Below, in pieces: positions 23,759 to 37,600 of a stretch of DNA of 64,000 bases (positions within the stretch are counted from its first letter, which is position 1; every line of letters begins with the position of its first letter). Made by a program: the position numbers and the translations under genes. Origin of the DNA: Nemania diffusa. Taxonomy: Eukaryota; Ascomycota; Sordariomycetes; Xylariales; Xylariaceae. The DNA lies in the NCBI GenBank assembly GCA_038501195.1, contig JBBPUQ010000003.1, forward strand, positions 5,734,501 to 5,798,500, given 5' to 3'. Under the pieces are notes generated by a model that ran no database searches, was not told where the DNA came from, and was given only the letters and a program-made list of their open reading frames with translations.

Positions 23759-26443
23759 CTACAGACCGGCTGCAGCCTCAGTTAGCACACTCAGTAGGCT
23801 GGCCGCGGCGCCGCCAATTCCAACTGCGCGGAGTGTCTCGCTACGAGCCTTCTTACGGCCCCCCCGGTCCCGGTCCCGGTCCCGGTCCCTATCTCTGTCT
23901 CGATCCCTGTCTCTGTCTCTGTCCCTATCCCTATCTCGGTCCCGATCGCGGTCGCGCTCTTCCCGGGGACGACTCCTCTGGTCATTGCGATCACTACGCC
24001 GACCGCTGGAAGTACTGGAATAGTACTTGCCGTTACTACTATTTCGGTAGTCGCGCTCACGGTCTCGTTCTCGGTCAAGATACCGATCTGATCGATACTT
24101 CTTCTCTCGGTCTAGATCTCGACTTCGAACTTTATCTCGATCCCGATCCCGGTAATCGCGTTCATTAACCTCTTTTCCCCTGTCTCGTCGACCGTCACTT
24201 CGTGTTGAATCCGAGCTTTCGTTTAAGATTTGGGGTTCTGGGTTAAATCGCACATGTGGATCGTCGTTCTTGTTTTTGAGAATGGGCTTTGGCTTTGCCG
24301 TAGCGGAAGGGCTGGTCTTTTCGCGGCTCTCTCCAGTCTTGTCTTCTCTCGCCGAGGATTGAACGATGAAAGGGTAGGCTTTCGTACCCTTATCATTGCC
24401 ATTGGCAACTGTGGTGCCTTGGCTTGACCCACTGGGAGGGCTTAAGATGTGATGATACGGTCGAGAGGGAGGAGGGTACGAATTTGGATAACGGCCAGAT
24501 GCAGGACGGCCCTTATCTAAATCTTCAGATGCTTCATCATCGCTAGAGTCCCATAACTCGCCCGTGGAACTAACTATACTATTCGAACGGTGGCGATCAT
24601 CAGGGTTAATCACATACCCAGGCTCACCATTCTGACGCCGTCGGCCTGCAATAACATCCCAGTTACGGTATTTGTCCGGATGGTATCGATCCTCTGGCCT
24701 TCTTTCCCTCCCACCAGACTTAGCTTGCGTCAGAGCACTAGAAGCGTTAGAAGCGGCTCGTCGGCGTTCATTGCGTACCTCGTGACTTTTCCTCGCAAGG
24801 ACAGAAATATCTTCCTTCTTCAATTCGCCAAGGATAGCCACAAAGTCCGGTCGTGCCTCGTATCGTAGGCCCTCTCGTTCGAGGACCTCAGGTGACACTA
24901 AACTCCGGCGTATGCGCGTCCATTTTGCATCGAGCGGGATTTGTCGGCCTTGACCATCAGGCTTTAAACTGACTGATTCTTGCGATGAAATCGGTGCAGG
25001 TAACCCCAATTTTTCCCCGACAAGAGAGGGAGCAGATACTGAGTTAGAATGAATAATGGGCGGAGAACTTCTATCACCCCCTAGTGGTGGCGGCGGTAGG
25101 GAAGGAATATATCTGGGTGGTGGGCCATGTTCGTACTCATATTGCTCGTGAGAGGCATTCTTTTTATCGGAAGAGGGGAGAAATAATGGCTGCGAGGACG
25201 ACGGAAGTGGATATCGTTGAGGTTGAAAGTTAGAAATCAAATAATTGCTGGGTATAGATGGAGAAACGCTCATATTATCCATAGCTATGGTTAGATCTGC
25301 GTTCTGTTTGTCTAGTGCCATGATATCCCGCGTAGATATTAGAGCCATGGAACCTGAAGATGATTCATCTTGGTCATCGGATGAATGGCGGTCGTACGAT
25401 AGATTGGTTCCCCGAGTAGATAGCTGAGCTGGTGGATGTGGGTAATCGTCATATCGCAATCGCTCCATCGTCATAGACGGGAAGAACTTTTCATTATCGA
25501 TATCAGGACTATAAGGATCCTCTTCGCCATGTTCTGCTGGGGGCGGATAAGCTGGATAGGGTAGAGTATTGTCGGTATTCGCCGGCGGGGTGTAGTTCTC
25601 CAAAAACCCTCTGACTGAAGTGGTGCCGCCAAATGCCGTGACCTGTTCGTCGACTTGACGAATATACGCTCGTAGAACGTCCTGTTCTATTTGTTAAACA
25701 TTTGTCCAGCTTGGTGGCAGAGCGAGATGTGAGAAAAGAAGCATACTTACTTGGTTCTTGCGTAGGACATCCTTCGAGAAGCCATCCGCTTCAAGCGCGT
25801 CCCTAAACTGCTCCCAAAGTTGATCCTCATTCTCGGTAAATCCAGAATTCTTGCGCTGGCAGATACGTGAGGCTATAGCATCAACTTTGTCCTTGATGGC
25901 ATCGAGATCGGCACTGTTGGTGTCCACCAACTGGCGTGATTTGCTCGGGTTGTGTAGCTGAACAGTATCGAGAAACATGTGAATGTTTAGCTTCTGGCTG
26001 GCGAGTTTGCCACGGATCAGGTCAATCTTCTCGAGCTCGACGCTATCTAACATAGTCCAACCCTTATCGCTATCATTTACGAGGCCGCGGCGTTCACCAG
26101 CCGTACTGACGCTGGATCCATCTGAGCCACCGTCAAAGTATTTCTCCAAGATGGTGTCCAGCTGCTTTAGTGTGAACTCGGTGTCCTCTATTATGGGTGT
26201 TAACTGCCGCATATAGAGGGCGCTTTTGCTACTGTTAAGCAGGGATTCAGGATCCTCAGCTTCGACCTTCAGATGCTTGAGCACGGTGTGTAAGTCGCGA
26301 ACGACCGTGGCGGCGTTCTCGAAGTTGGAGCCAGCATTGCGTGCTCGTCTATATAACTTCCGAGCAAATGCATCAAGAGTATCGATAGAGGCCAAGATGG
26401 CGGGCGATGCGGCGCTTTCACCCCCAGGCCGATATGCTGCCAT
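23759..26443 (-). CDS. DUF8035-type protein with Arg-Asp dipeptide repeat tail
   Basis: Exons 26443-25751 and 25681-23759 join in frame to give 871 residues, starting at MAAYRPGG. The N-terminal 230 residues are helical (ILASIDTLDAFARKLYRRAR) and resemble fungal proteins with predicted coiled-coil or HET-S-like adaptor regions. The middle is Pro/Ser-rich and disordered. A conserved block with DAKWTRIRRSLVSPEVLE and LRYEARPDFVAILG follows, which I associate with the fungal domain of unknown function DUF8035. Near the C-terminus a run of about 16 Arg-Asp dipeptides is encoded by a CGGGAC-like repeat at about 23865-23960. A small-residue segment AVGIGGAAASLLSVL closes the protein. Function is unknown. 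The RD repeat may vary in length between strains. Confidence 0.75.
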
Positions 26444-29400
26444 AATCCTTCTCCTCACAAGCTAATCAATTCGGCCCCCTTTGATCGGAGGCCGTTGGTA
26501 CAATAAAGTTTATGAGTCGGATATTCTTCCAGGAATGGCGACTTCTACTGGCAACAGGGCGAGTCGTGTGGAAATAAGAACAAGGCAGAAAGCTGGCAGG
26601 CGCTAGATAGGATTTATCCACAATAAGTACCTAGTAAGACTAAGGACTTAAGCGAGTAGATATATATTACCGAACCAGGATAGGTGTGTTCGTCGATCGC
26701 GACGGCTGTGTGATGGTAGGGGTTGAACGCTATGGCTGTTGTGGGTATAGACAATCTGACGCTGAGCGATGATTGACCAGCGTAGGTCTAAATCCAGGCG
26801 CGTTCGATAATCTTGGCGCCCGCTCTGCTTTTCTATGATGATCTCTCGGTCAGCAATCAGGGAATACGGTTCTTCATTCGTACTACCAATACCTACGCAG
26901 TGCTATGTAGTGTTGGTAATAAGACGGATAGTCGACTTATATATGTATGCAAAGCACTGGCAATGCGGTAGAGAGGGGGTGGGCATGTGTGAGTATTTAA
27001 GTTAGAGAGATGGTCTTACCAATGATAACGAAAATGCAAGAATAAAAAAGTAGGAAAGAAATGGGAAAACAAAAATGATCTACCTCGTTGAAGCTGCCAA
27101 AGTCTTGTAGGGCCGATCGATGACTTGTGTTACGTACAGCAAATACCGGGTAGATGAGGTAGATGGCAGTACCGTAGGGAGTCTAGGCGCTTCAGCTAGG
27201 TATCTACTGGCAAGTATGGTATCAAATGCTTCCCAAGGCGCGGGTTCGAGTAGGCAATCCAAGGCTGGCGCCAAGATGTTATCTATCTACTTCAAGTGAT
27301 GAGCAACGAGGGGGATGTTTGTTATGTTCCTATTTGTGTCGCGTGTTGTGATTATCCCAGTCCGAAATAGAATCGAGAGGTTGAAACATGATGACCTAAT
27401 TTAGGTCCAGATGTTAGTCCTTGTTGCCCGAGCCCAAAGCCCAAGGCAAGGCAAGGTTGCATTGCAATGTGACTTACTCTATAGAGGAAATCTACGTATT
27501 CTGTATAGTACTTGCCTACATAGGTAAGTACCATGCTATTATGGAAGTTACGACAGTCACCAGGGCAATCTCATGTAACGCGGATTCCTAAATGACCTAC
27601 CTACAACCCAAGAGAGAGTTCAGATTGTTCCTGCAAGCTGGGGCACTGAATTAAGGAGATTAAGGGCGGGTTGGGGAGATAGGTAGATACTTTCTCGATA
27701 CATATCCTGAAGCAGGACACCTCCGCCGCTAGCAAGTGTGTTATTAGTACCCGCGCCTAGAGCACCATGGAAGGAACCCTGTGACGTAAGGACAAGTTGT
27801 TCGATTTCATCATTGCCTTCAGGAGCCCCACAACGTTTCCTAACCCCTCGCTTTCCACGTTGCTAGTCTGGATTTGTATTCAGTGTGCCTCTTAATTAGC
27901 TAAACCCATGCGGCATCTATGTTAGCTCGTTGCCCTGCTTCTATACGTTACTACGCTGTGGTTAATTTATTAGCTACGCGTAGCTACCCTATCCAGACCT
28001 ACACTACCAGAAAATTGGTACCTAAGATATGGAGTTTCAAACAGAATATTTGGGTCAGGTCAGAACTCGGGTCAGCATGTCACCTGCTCCCATCGAGGCT
28101 GAAGGGCTAATACAGAATAAGTACCCCACAGTCTGCCGTGGGCTATGCACGTAATCAATTAGGTAGGTACTCAGACTAAGTAGTATGACAGTGCTGACAG
28201 TGACTCTGAACAAGCGAAGCTGCGCCAGCACTCTCACAAGTACCTTTTACATATTTTTCGCGGGGAAATGCGAGTCCCGGGCTACAGTAATTGCCTAAAA
28301 AGGAAAGTGGGGAGAACATTCTTTGCATTTTACCCTATGGCTGCACTGCGCAGACATGTACCTACCTCCCTAGCTATGCCCTTCTCTGCCACCGATGGTA
28401 ACTTCTAGGTAATCCTTGATACCCGAGGTAAGTCTAAATGGTTGCGTGCATCATGCATAAGCAGGTATCCTTGGTCGATGTCCTTCCTGCCAGTCGTTTG
28501 CCATAAAACTTGAAATCAGATGCGATGGGGTCTGCTATCGAACACACACAAACACACATACCTACATAAATGCACAGACACACACAGCTTCGCCACTGTA
28601 CCCAGTATTGATTGTTTCGTGGCAATGTTTATACGAATGTCTCGGTGGCGGATCTGGCGCAGTATATGCTATAGAGATCCCTTGGTCTTGGGCTGAGGAA
28701 CGTGGTCCTATCGGTCAGCACCTATTTCTCTAGCCTGGGACCGTCTTTTATTCTATCCATCCGACTGGGTCTGGCCATATGTCTCAGCACCACCGCTATT
28801 GAAATGAGGCTCCTTACAGTACCCAGCAAATAGTATTTTTATTCCCACCTTTTATTACCGCGCATTGCTGATAGACAGATGTAGGGATATAGTAGCATTC
28901 GAAAAAAAATTAGAAGCTCTTGGTATGCGGTATGACATGTGCATCACAAGCTATTTCACAAGGTTATTTGAAAGCATATATTACTCTACATACCTTCTGT
29001 GAGGTGGTGTGCTGCTGTGCGCCACACCCACCACATCTGCGTGGCCAAGTGGCCGGCGTTATTCTAACCGCTTTGTTACCAGGTGAGGTCTATCAATTGA
29101 GCACCGAGAAAGTGCCTAAGTCCTAGCTGTTACAGGCTTCGGAAATTCCCAAGCCATGGTATGAGACACCCATGAAGGCAACAAGACTCACAGAGCCTCA
29201 CGGGCTCGTCCTATATAGACTTTTATTATTTTCAGATGTGATTCGACAATTCCTACAGAGTATTGCTATCATTATGACAGCCGCGTCTGCCAAGCAAAAC
29301 GCCCGGCGTCTTAGGCAGCAGGAAGTGTTTTTGAATGGAGAAGGGCTGAGCTGTGAGCTAGCCAATTGTCGTCGCAGTCGGATATCAAATTGTGCAACAA

Positions 29401-31064
29401 AGCGGCTGAACTAGTAGGTATCAACTGTGCCTGCCCCAAGGCAACCTCTACTACTTGCTTCCGCTACTAGCAGTAGGAATGAAGGTCTACAGAAGCGGTT
29501 TATTCCGAGATAGCGGTATCATTCAAGTATTCAGGGCGTACTCAGAGTGAGTTTATTCTTTTCTCCTATACTAAGTTATCCGATCCAGGGCATGTACAGG
29601 ACTCAGCATCTCGTAATAATTAGCCCCTCGGTTGTCAGGGTTGCACCTTCAATGTTTTATCAAGATACGAAAAAGCGAGGTAACGATAAAACGTCAGCCC
29701 ACCGTCTCATCGTCCGATCTAATCCTCGGTCTACTCTGTTTGTTTGTTTTGTGTCCGATTTCTATCAGTGTAACATGCCCCCAGATCGAGGTAGAAAGAG
29801 CCTCCTGTCCAGATGTCAAGAGGGTATAGGCCAACTCCTTATTCCCTGATAGAGCAAACATCCAATTCTGACCTCGTGGTTTAGTCATAGAAACATGCAG
29901 CGTGTCAATCTGCACAAAGTTCGAGCTTGTATGACCTATGCGACTTATCATGTTCCACGAAACCTTCCCGTCTGCCTCGTGCCGGCAGTGGGACGAACGA
30001 GCGATTTGATGGCAATTACGCGCGTTTCACGTGCATAAGTGTGTGCCCGGCTAGAGAAGAGAAGAACGCTGCCCTCGTCTCTTGTCTCCGTTCTTGTGCG
30101 AGAAGCTGTGCGCTGGCCACTTGTGTGCTCTCAATAACCTGCTGCCAAACGTAAAGCTGACAGTCGTATCATTTGCGAGACGAAGGTGGGTTACCGATTG
30201 CGAGTGGTAGAATGTACGGAGGAGATCGGGCTGAATTTGCACGTTCATGGTTGACCGCCATGAGGGATGGAACCGGTCGCGCCCGCTACAGGATGAGACA
30301 TTATCAGACTTATTCATTGATCTATTTCCCTCCTTCGTAATAATGATATGGCTAAGCAAGAGAGTATAGCTTTAGATCTTTGAGGGTATTCCTAATGTAC
30401 CGCATACTGGTGTCCCCGGGAAAATCCGACTTGGAATTGCTGGGAATCTCCATCGAATTAGGTTCTGAGTCGGTGTGCTATTGGGAGACCCACGTAGTAG
30501 CACGTTCTCCTTTACTGTGATATATAATGCGAGAAGTGACCTCTCTCATTCTACCCTTGACCCCCACGCGCCGGCCCGATAATCAACGGGACTTGCCAGA
30601 GGCGAAGCGAATATGAGAGTGGGTAGTCGTAGCTAGAAATCACTGCCTCCCGTGTCTCAAACCTCGGGAAGTTGTAAGCGTGAGAAAACTCCCCCGCTTT
30701 AGTCTCTTGAGGCTCTGCTATAGTACGAACATACCATCTAGATACGTATGACTGCTACCTGGGGACAGAGATAGAGAAGTACACACTAGACTAGTACTTG
30801 ACATCAGCCGAAGTAGGAAGCACAGCGCGACGATAAGCAGATCGTGAGACACACGATACGTAGTTACCTAGGTAGTTAATCAAGCATCAGTCACGAGCCC
30901 CCTCTCACGTCTTCGGTGAAAAAACGAACCTGTCGTTCATTCACAGCCTGCATATATCACAAAGTCGCAAAAAAAGACAGGAAAGTAAATCTTGAAAATA
31001 AATCACAGGTAGCTCATTCATGAGCCAACCAGAAGAAACGCCAATTTTTATTTTCCCCTCTAGA
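26444..31064. other. 4.6-kb gene-less intergenic region
   Basis: No exon chain or recognisable domain on either strand. Small features are a CA-rich microsatellite at about 28541-28587 and scattered TAGGTA/TACCTA words. Confidence 0.5.
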
Positions 31065-33950
31065 CTAAATCATGATTCTCTCGAGGGAGTAGGCTCCGAC
31101 CTTCTGACTGATCAGGTGGCCCTTCTCTCTGAGACTCCTCTGCACGACCTCACCACCCGACACGACCTTGTGACTCGACACGCGCTGCTGAGGCTTCAAG
31201 CCCAACGGTAGCGCCCCCGCCGCGCCGTCGTTAACGTGCACCGCGATAGGTTTGGCGGTGTCGGCGTCCACCGCGCTGGTGACTTTCCTCGACGCCTCCT
31301 CGTAGTACTTGACTGGCCCGGCGAGGAAGTTGCTTAGGTAGACCACCTCCTCGAGCCCTTCCAGGGCGGCGCTAACCTCGTGTGTTAGCGAGCCAACGAA
31401 GTCGACCCCGTCCTCGCCCGCCTGCAGGGCGCCGTTGAGCAGCCAGCCGCCAGGTCCGAGGGAGTCTAGACAGAGGCCTAGGAGGTCGGCGATGAGCTTT
31501 AGTATGCCGTCGGGGGGCGCGTCGAACGGGGTGCCTTCGTCATGATAGTCGACCTCGAGGTAACGGTCGGTCCAGCCGCCCTTAACTAGTTCGATTCGCA
31601 GCACATACATTAAGGAGAGAATTTCCTGAGGCTTCAAGGTAGTTCGCAAGGCCTTGACAACTGCCCGAGATGGACATGCTACAAGTTTGGCGAAGGCGAC
31701 ACTAAGCCCTCTGCTACGGATGCCGGCCTCCTCATTATTCAGGTAAGAAACCGTTTTCTGAATTTCATCCTCGAGATCATCTAACTCCATGCCGATATTC
31801 TCATTCTCAGCTGAGTCATCTTCGTTCGTGGCGTTTTCGGCCGTGCCATTCGCTAGTAGCTTAGGGATAGGCTTATTGGCATCATTGACCAACTCTAAGC
31901 TCTTCATAAGGGCCTTAAGAACTAGGATGATCTCTAGAGCGCCCAGGCTTGTGGCGGAGAGATAGACAACTACAAGCTCGAGCGAAGGGTCAATCTCTGA
32001 GAGCCGTGTCACGAGTTCCTCGGCGAGGAAGCTGTCGGCGGCTTCCTTTTCGGTGAGCTTGTTTCTGAAAGCCGCTCTCAAATTAGATAGAGTTAAATGC
32101 CCGGCATCCACTAGATAATTCAGAATATTACTCTGTGGGAGTTGGAAAATTAGTCTAGGAACCGTCGAGTCATCACGAAGAGCGTTATTCCATTGAAACG
32201 CTCGGCTTATCGCATATAAAATCCATCTTCTGTCTACGGTTGGGTAGTTTGCGCGTGATTTTGGAAGGTGCCAAACAAGGGTATTTTTAATTGACGCGTC
32301 TAAGCTGTCTCCATTCGGTATTGGAGCGGTTTCCACTGCAATGCCCAGTTTCTCAGCGAGGAAGGTCTCGAACTTTAGAATATCGTTAGAATTCAATAGA
32401 GAGTCGGCTTTGCTTTGGTCGGTCGTCCATTTCTCCCAGTAATCCCCTCTTATTGAGCCTGGAAGGTAGTTCGAAAAGGCTGAGTCTTTGGGCACCGATC
32501 CTGATGACGGTACCGAGCATCGCTTTGTTGTAGGAAGTCCGCGTCCTATTGAGTCAATAAGGAGGCCCTCGGCACGTCGTTTTGTATGCCGACTCTTGGG
32601 TGCTTCTAGCTGAATAACGACTAGATTAGATCCGATAATTGAGATGGCACGTTCGAGTGGAGAGAAGTAAGCGACTAATTGACACGGGCCAGAATCTTCA
32701 CCGTTGCTAGTATTTATCTGCCCTTGAGCAGCGAGGTCGATATCAATAGTGTTCTGTAGTGACCTGTAAACAGGATTGAAGACGAAGAGCTGGGTATTGG
32801 TGGAGCAGAGAAGAGAAGTCTTGCTTAATGCTAGAAACGAATTGGTACCGTCGAGTTGCATGGTTGACGTAATTTTGGGGATGCTTGCTGTTAAGTCGTG
32901 GATAATAATGCTGTGCTGATGAAGCTCTAATAAAGATCCGTTGCGAACGTCAATACGATAAGTTCGCGGCGTGCTCGATTTTTTCGGTGAGGTCACTAAA
33001 GGCATGACGTGAAGCTGCACAACACCTTGGTTTGCCTGTATAGAGGTAGGCGTCCATGGTAGTCGACCGATGATATGGAGGTGTCGACTGCGCTGCCCAG
33101 CTGTGCCAGAGCTAGAAACCAGGACGAAAACCTCCATTTCTTCGAGAAGATCTTGGCTAGAGCCAGAAAGGATGCCGAATGCATCACTTTTTCCCTTAAA
33201 TATACCCTTGACCGCCTCGGAAGCCGATACGGGGCGGCAGAACTCGACAGTAAAATCTGACCTTGCATCGTCGGCAAGATCTTGGAGCATTGCCTGGGAA
33301 GTCGATGTCCACTTCTGCTCTAGGCTCTCGCCATCAAGACACACTATCTCGCCATCTGCCCTTATAACTAGAAGCTCATTGTCGGCAGTGGCCTCTTCGA
33401 CTTGTTCCGAAGTGGAGGGGCTCGATGTGGGCGCGAGCCATACAACGGGCTGGCCTTTACCAAGTGATGCCGAGCGGGTGACCTGATTCGTCTTGCCCGA
33501 TTCGCCGACGTTATCTTTGAAAAGAGTGACTTTGTTTATATTGGACTCATCCGATGCAGCGTAGGTGTAACGCGAAACAGCCTTGGTGGAATCGCCTTTG
33601 AATCGCATGGAGCTGGCTGGGCAGGAGAGGCGTGACTGAGGAGGAATGGGATATGATGTGACGAGCCTCGACGAGGAGACCTGCACAATAACGGGCGCAG
33701 CTTAGCACTCTCGCACACGGCAACAACAATAAGGAGGAGAAGGAAAGGGAGGGCGTAGACTCACATCGTAAATATTGATTGCTTCCCCGTCAATTCCTAC
33801 CGTCAACTCGGCGCGGCGCCTCTTCCGCTTCTTGGATCCCGGCGCATATCCGTATACCTCGCCGACAACGTAGGTGCCCGTGGTTGGATCAAGAGGCCGA
33901 GGGAGGGTAGTTAGCACATAAGGCTTCTGAACTTGAAACTGGGAGGCCAT
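31065..33950 (-). CDS. UTP8: Utp8-like U3 snoRNP/small-subunit processome protein
   Basis: Component of the t-UTP/UTP-A subcomplex that acts in the nucleolus in 18S pre-rRNA processing. Exons 33950-33765 and 33680-31065 join in frame to give 933 residues. The N-terminus reads FVLTTLPRPLD-like (here YVLTTLPRPLDPTTG), followed by a basic KKRKRRRAELTVGIDGE and INIYDVSSSRLVTSY, the opening strands of the Utp8 beta-propeller as I know it in filamentous fungi. The rest is propeller strands and then a helical C-terminal half. The tail ends with a basic stretch HKVVSGGEVVQRSLREKG. It is divergently transcribed from the Elg1 gene, with 690 bp between starts. Identification rests on remembered family similarity. 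Confidence 0.72.
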
Positions 33951-34640
33951 GGCTGGAGGAGGGGGGAATTTGTCTGCCGTGGCCGAGTTGTTACACTCAA
34001 GCTGCTGCTTTTCCAGGCTGTTCACGATGCGCGGCGGTCATGGCCCCAAGCTCGATCCAAGCCCAGAAAAAAAAAGTTGCCAGGGCCAGTCTGCATGTCC
34101 AGAGCTGGTGGGGCAGCTAGGTAGGTAAGATAGGGAGATAGGCCCCTGGCCCGCCGCGCCAACCCTGGACTTACAGAAATCGAGTTAAGTACCTAGGTAC
34201 CTAGGTTCTTACTAGCAGCTGACACTCAGCTGTGGACAGCTGACAGATAAAAGCTCTTAATTAAATTGGGTACCTCTGTACCTTCCCTATATGACGCGCT
34301 GGTCGGTCGCGGTTCCAACACGCGCCTTAAGTGGCTTGGTACCTACATATTTCCTTAGATGAAAGAGACGCGACGTTCAGTTGAGAGAAAGTACAGCATC
34401 ATTGTTAACAACCCTCTTATTCAGTAGTACCTACTACTTTTCTACTCTCTATAATAGATCTTTCTACATTTCAGACTTATTTTCTGTGAATCTCGCTACT
34501 AGCTACCGTTCATCGATTCATATACATGCAACTCGCTAAGGTGCTTAGCTACTTATTTCGAAAACTCCCTTTCATGATTCACCTGATCTAATCCAAGGAA
34601 ATTGCCTTGTGCTTCCACTCAAGCTAGTGAGGTGGCCAAT
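33951..34640. promoter_or_regulatory. Bidirectional promoter of the Utp8 and Elg1 genes
   Basis: 690 bp between two divergent start codons. Contains the 12-bp palindrome GTACCTAGGTAC at 34189-34200 followed directly by CTAGGT, so the word is partly doubled. No other gene fits here. Confidence 0.5.
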
Positions 34641-37600
34641 ATGGCCGAGACTGGCGATGGTATTGGAGTTCAAGTAAAAAAACTACACCCTTTCTTTTCC
34701 GCACCGACCACCATTTCCAAGACCGATGATGCTGTGACCCCTCCCACCCCCGACCCTTCGTGCAGTCCTGCGTCCGATGCATCAAGAGACCTCGTCGAAC
34801 ACAGCACCGATCATTGCGAACCACCCGAGCGTAAACGGAAACGCAGGAAAACAAACCCAGCCCTTGGTGTTCTCGAGACAGAACCTCGAGCTCGTCGCGC
34901 GAAGCGTCGAACACGGGTCTCTACTGGACAAAGCATCATAAACCACTTTACTCCCGAGCACACGAATGATAGAGAGGCGACTGTTGAACCGACGCAGGAC
35001 GAAGGACGAATACAAGAGGCTCTGAATGGCAGTACTGGCCTACTCCCAACACATGCTTTAATCGACAACGGCTACAATACTATGAAAGAGGAGGGTGGAG
35101 GCGTGCCCTGGCCCATCTCTGGACAGAGATCACAGAAACTGCTGAAATTAAACCCAGCAACCGGCACAATTGGGTCTCCCCCGCGATCCAAACTATTAGC
35201 ACCTATTTCAGCGTCGACCTCGGGTAGAAAACGTGGTAGGAAGCCTAAGACTCTTTCTATCACCATCCTATACGGAACGGACGCAACATCACGAGAGCGG
35301 ATTGGCCAACAGATCAATGGCATCCTTTTGGGAACTACAGACATTCCTCCGTCTGTAGCAACATATACAACGCCTAAAACACCACCTTCAAATGGAGAAA
35401 CCGCCGACGACAGAGTTTCGGGGACAACAACACCCAAGGAGCACCCTCTACAGAAGACTGCGACGCCAAAAAAGCCAGCGCATCCATTCTTCCAAGCCAA
35501 AGGCAAAGCCGCACCTTCCACGCAGGATGATAAACCGAAGGCGAAAAGGGACAAACCATCAGCTAATCGACAAGTTATTTTCACATCGACTCCCTGCTCA
35601 CCTAAGCGGGCTCACCCCACACATTCGACTTCATCTCTCCCAGCTTTGGGCTCGAAGAAGGGTACTCTGAAAATGCCAGGAACACAGCATCCGGCATGGC
35701 CATGGCGTGACATGACTCACGTTCGAGGCGACTATCCTTCGACCGGTACTGACAATACTAGACTCGAGCCGATTATACCGAGCTCCAGAAAGCGCAAGGC
35801 TAAGGGGCAAGAAGTTCGCATCGCCGAGCATGAAAGTATATTGAGTACAGCAGCCTTAAGATTAGGGATTCGCCAGATTTCCGATGATATCAAGTTGACG
35901 AATGACGAAGAATTGCGTCCTATTGCATCCTCGATTCGAGTACCTATCAAACACTTTGAGAGTGGCCGAAAACTGCAAGCACGCGTGTTCAAGGAACTTC
36001 GCACGTTAAAAGGAATCAACGCTGCATCCAAATCGCATCCAGCCATCATTCACGCATACAACTCCATAACAACATCGCTATCAGCATTTGACACGTGCAC
36101 ATGTGAGTCTATTGCTTGGGCCCCAAAGTACGCCCCTACGTCGGCATGCCGTGTGCTTCAACATGGCCGCGAACCTGAGCTTCTACGAGACTGGCTGCAA
36201 ACTCTGAAGGTCCAAGCAGTAGACACAGGCACATCGGACAATGCTCCAAAGTCTAAAAGCACCTCGGCCCCCAAAAAGAAGCGCAGACACAAGAAATTAG
36301 AAGGGTTTATAGTGTCAAGTGACGAGGAAGAAAATGAGATGGATGAAATTCTCGACAGCGAACCGCAGTGGCTTGCTCACGGGGTTCGGGGAGATAATAA
36401 GAGAACAGTTGTGCGGTCTGGTGATACTATTGAGCGAGGAGGTAAACTCAGTAGCCGATTAACTAATGCCGTGTTGCTAAGTGGTCCACATGGATGTGGA
36501 AAGTCGGCAACGGTATACGCAATAGCTAAAGAGCTCGACTTCGAAGTTTTTGAGATCAATGCGGGATCACGCAGAAGCGGCAAAGATATACTAGAAAGAG
36601 TAGGAGACATGACACGAAACCATCTTGTCAACCACCAACAGAAGGAGGAATCTCGAGGAGATGATACAACCGAAGATGAGGTTACTAAGGACCTTAAATC
36701 CGGAAAGCAGGGCATGATGACCTCCTTCTTCAAGCCCAAACCCTCTCAACAAACAAAAGAACCCCAGAAGGCGGCGCAGGCAGAGCAGGCACCCGGAGCT
36801 CCAGCCCCTGCCTCGCAAGAAAAGAAGCCCAATAGGGATCAGAAGCAATCGCTGATTCTATTAGAAGAAGTCGATGTCCTCTACGAAGAAGATAAACAGT
36901 TTTGGGCCACCGTCATCTCTATGATTGCTCAGTCGAAACGGCCATTTATAATGACTTGCAACAACGAATCGGTCGTACCTTTACAGAACTTAAAACTACA
37001 TGGAATCTTCCGCTTTTCTCCACCACCCACAGACTTGGCTGTCGACATGCTTCTTTTGATTGCTGCTAATGAGGGGCATGCCCTTGAGAGACGTGGCATT
37101 GAGGCTCTCTACGAATCGCGCGGGCATGATCTACGCGCTGCGATCACTGAACTCAACTACTGGTGCCAGATTGGCGTTGGAGACCTCCGTGGTGGCTTTG
37201 ACTGGTTCTATCCCCGCTGGCCGAAAGGTAGCGATGTGGATGAAGAAGGGCGAACCATCCGAGTTGTCAGTCAGAATACCTATCACGCCGGCATGGGCTG
37301 GATCAACAGAGACTTGACACCTACAGAATCATCGTTACCCTCCATCGTCTCAGACCTGCATCGAGAGGCATGGGATCACTGGGGGGTGGATGTCTCGGAT
37401 CACCACGAGTTTGAAGACTCCTCAGGCTGGGTCAAGAAAGCCTCGGAGCAAGCTTCTTCGCGGTCGGCCCACTTAGCTCTTTTACGGTCTGTCGATGAAT
37501 TCGCAGATAGTATGAGTGAAGCTGATATCTATGGTCCTTTCTTATCCCCTCTCTCAAACCATGTCACGCTCGATGCAACGATGCCGGATCTACATACCAA

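Noticed and set aside
27235..27265. T-loop-like GGTTCGAG suggesting a tRNA
   Set aside because: No matching acceptor stem or anticodon arm around it. No tRNA gene could be folded by eye anywhere in the window.
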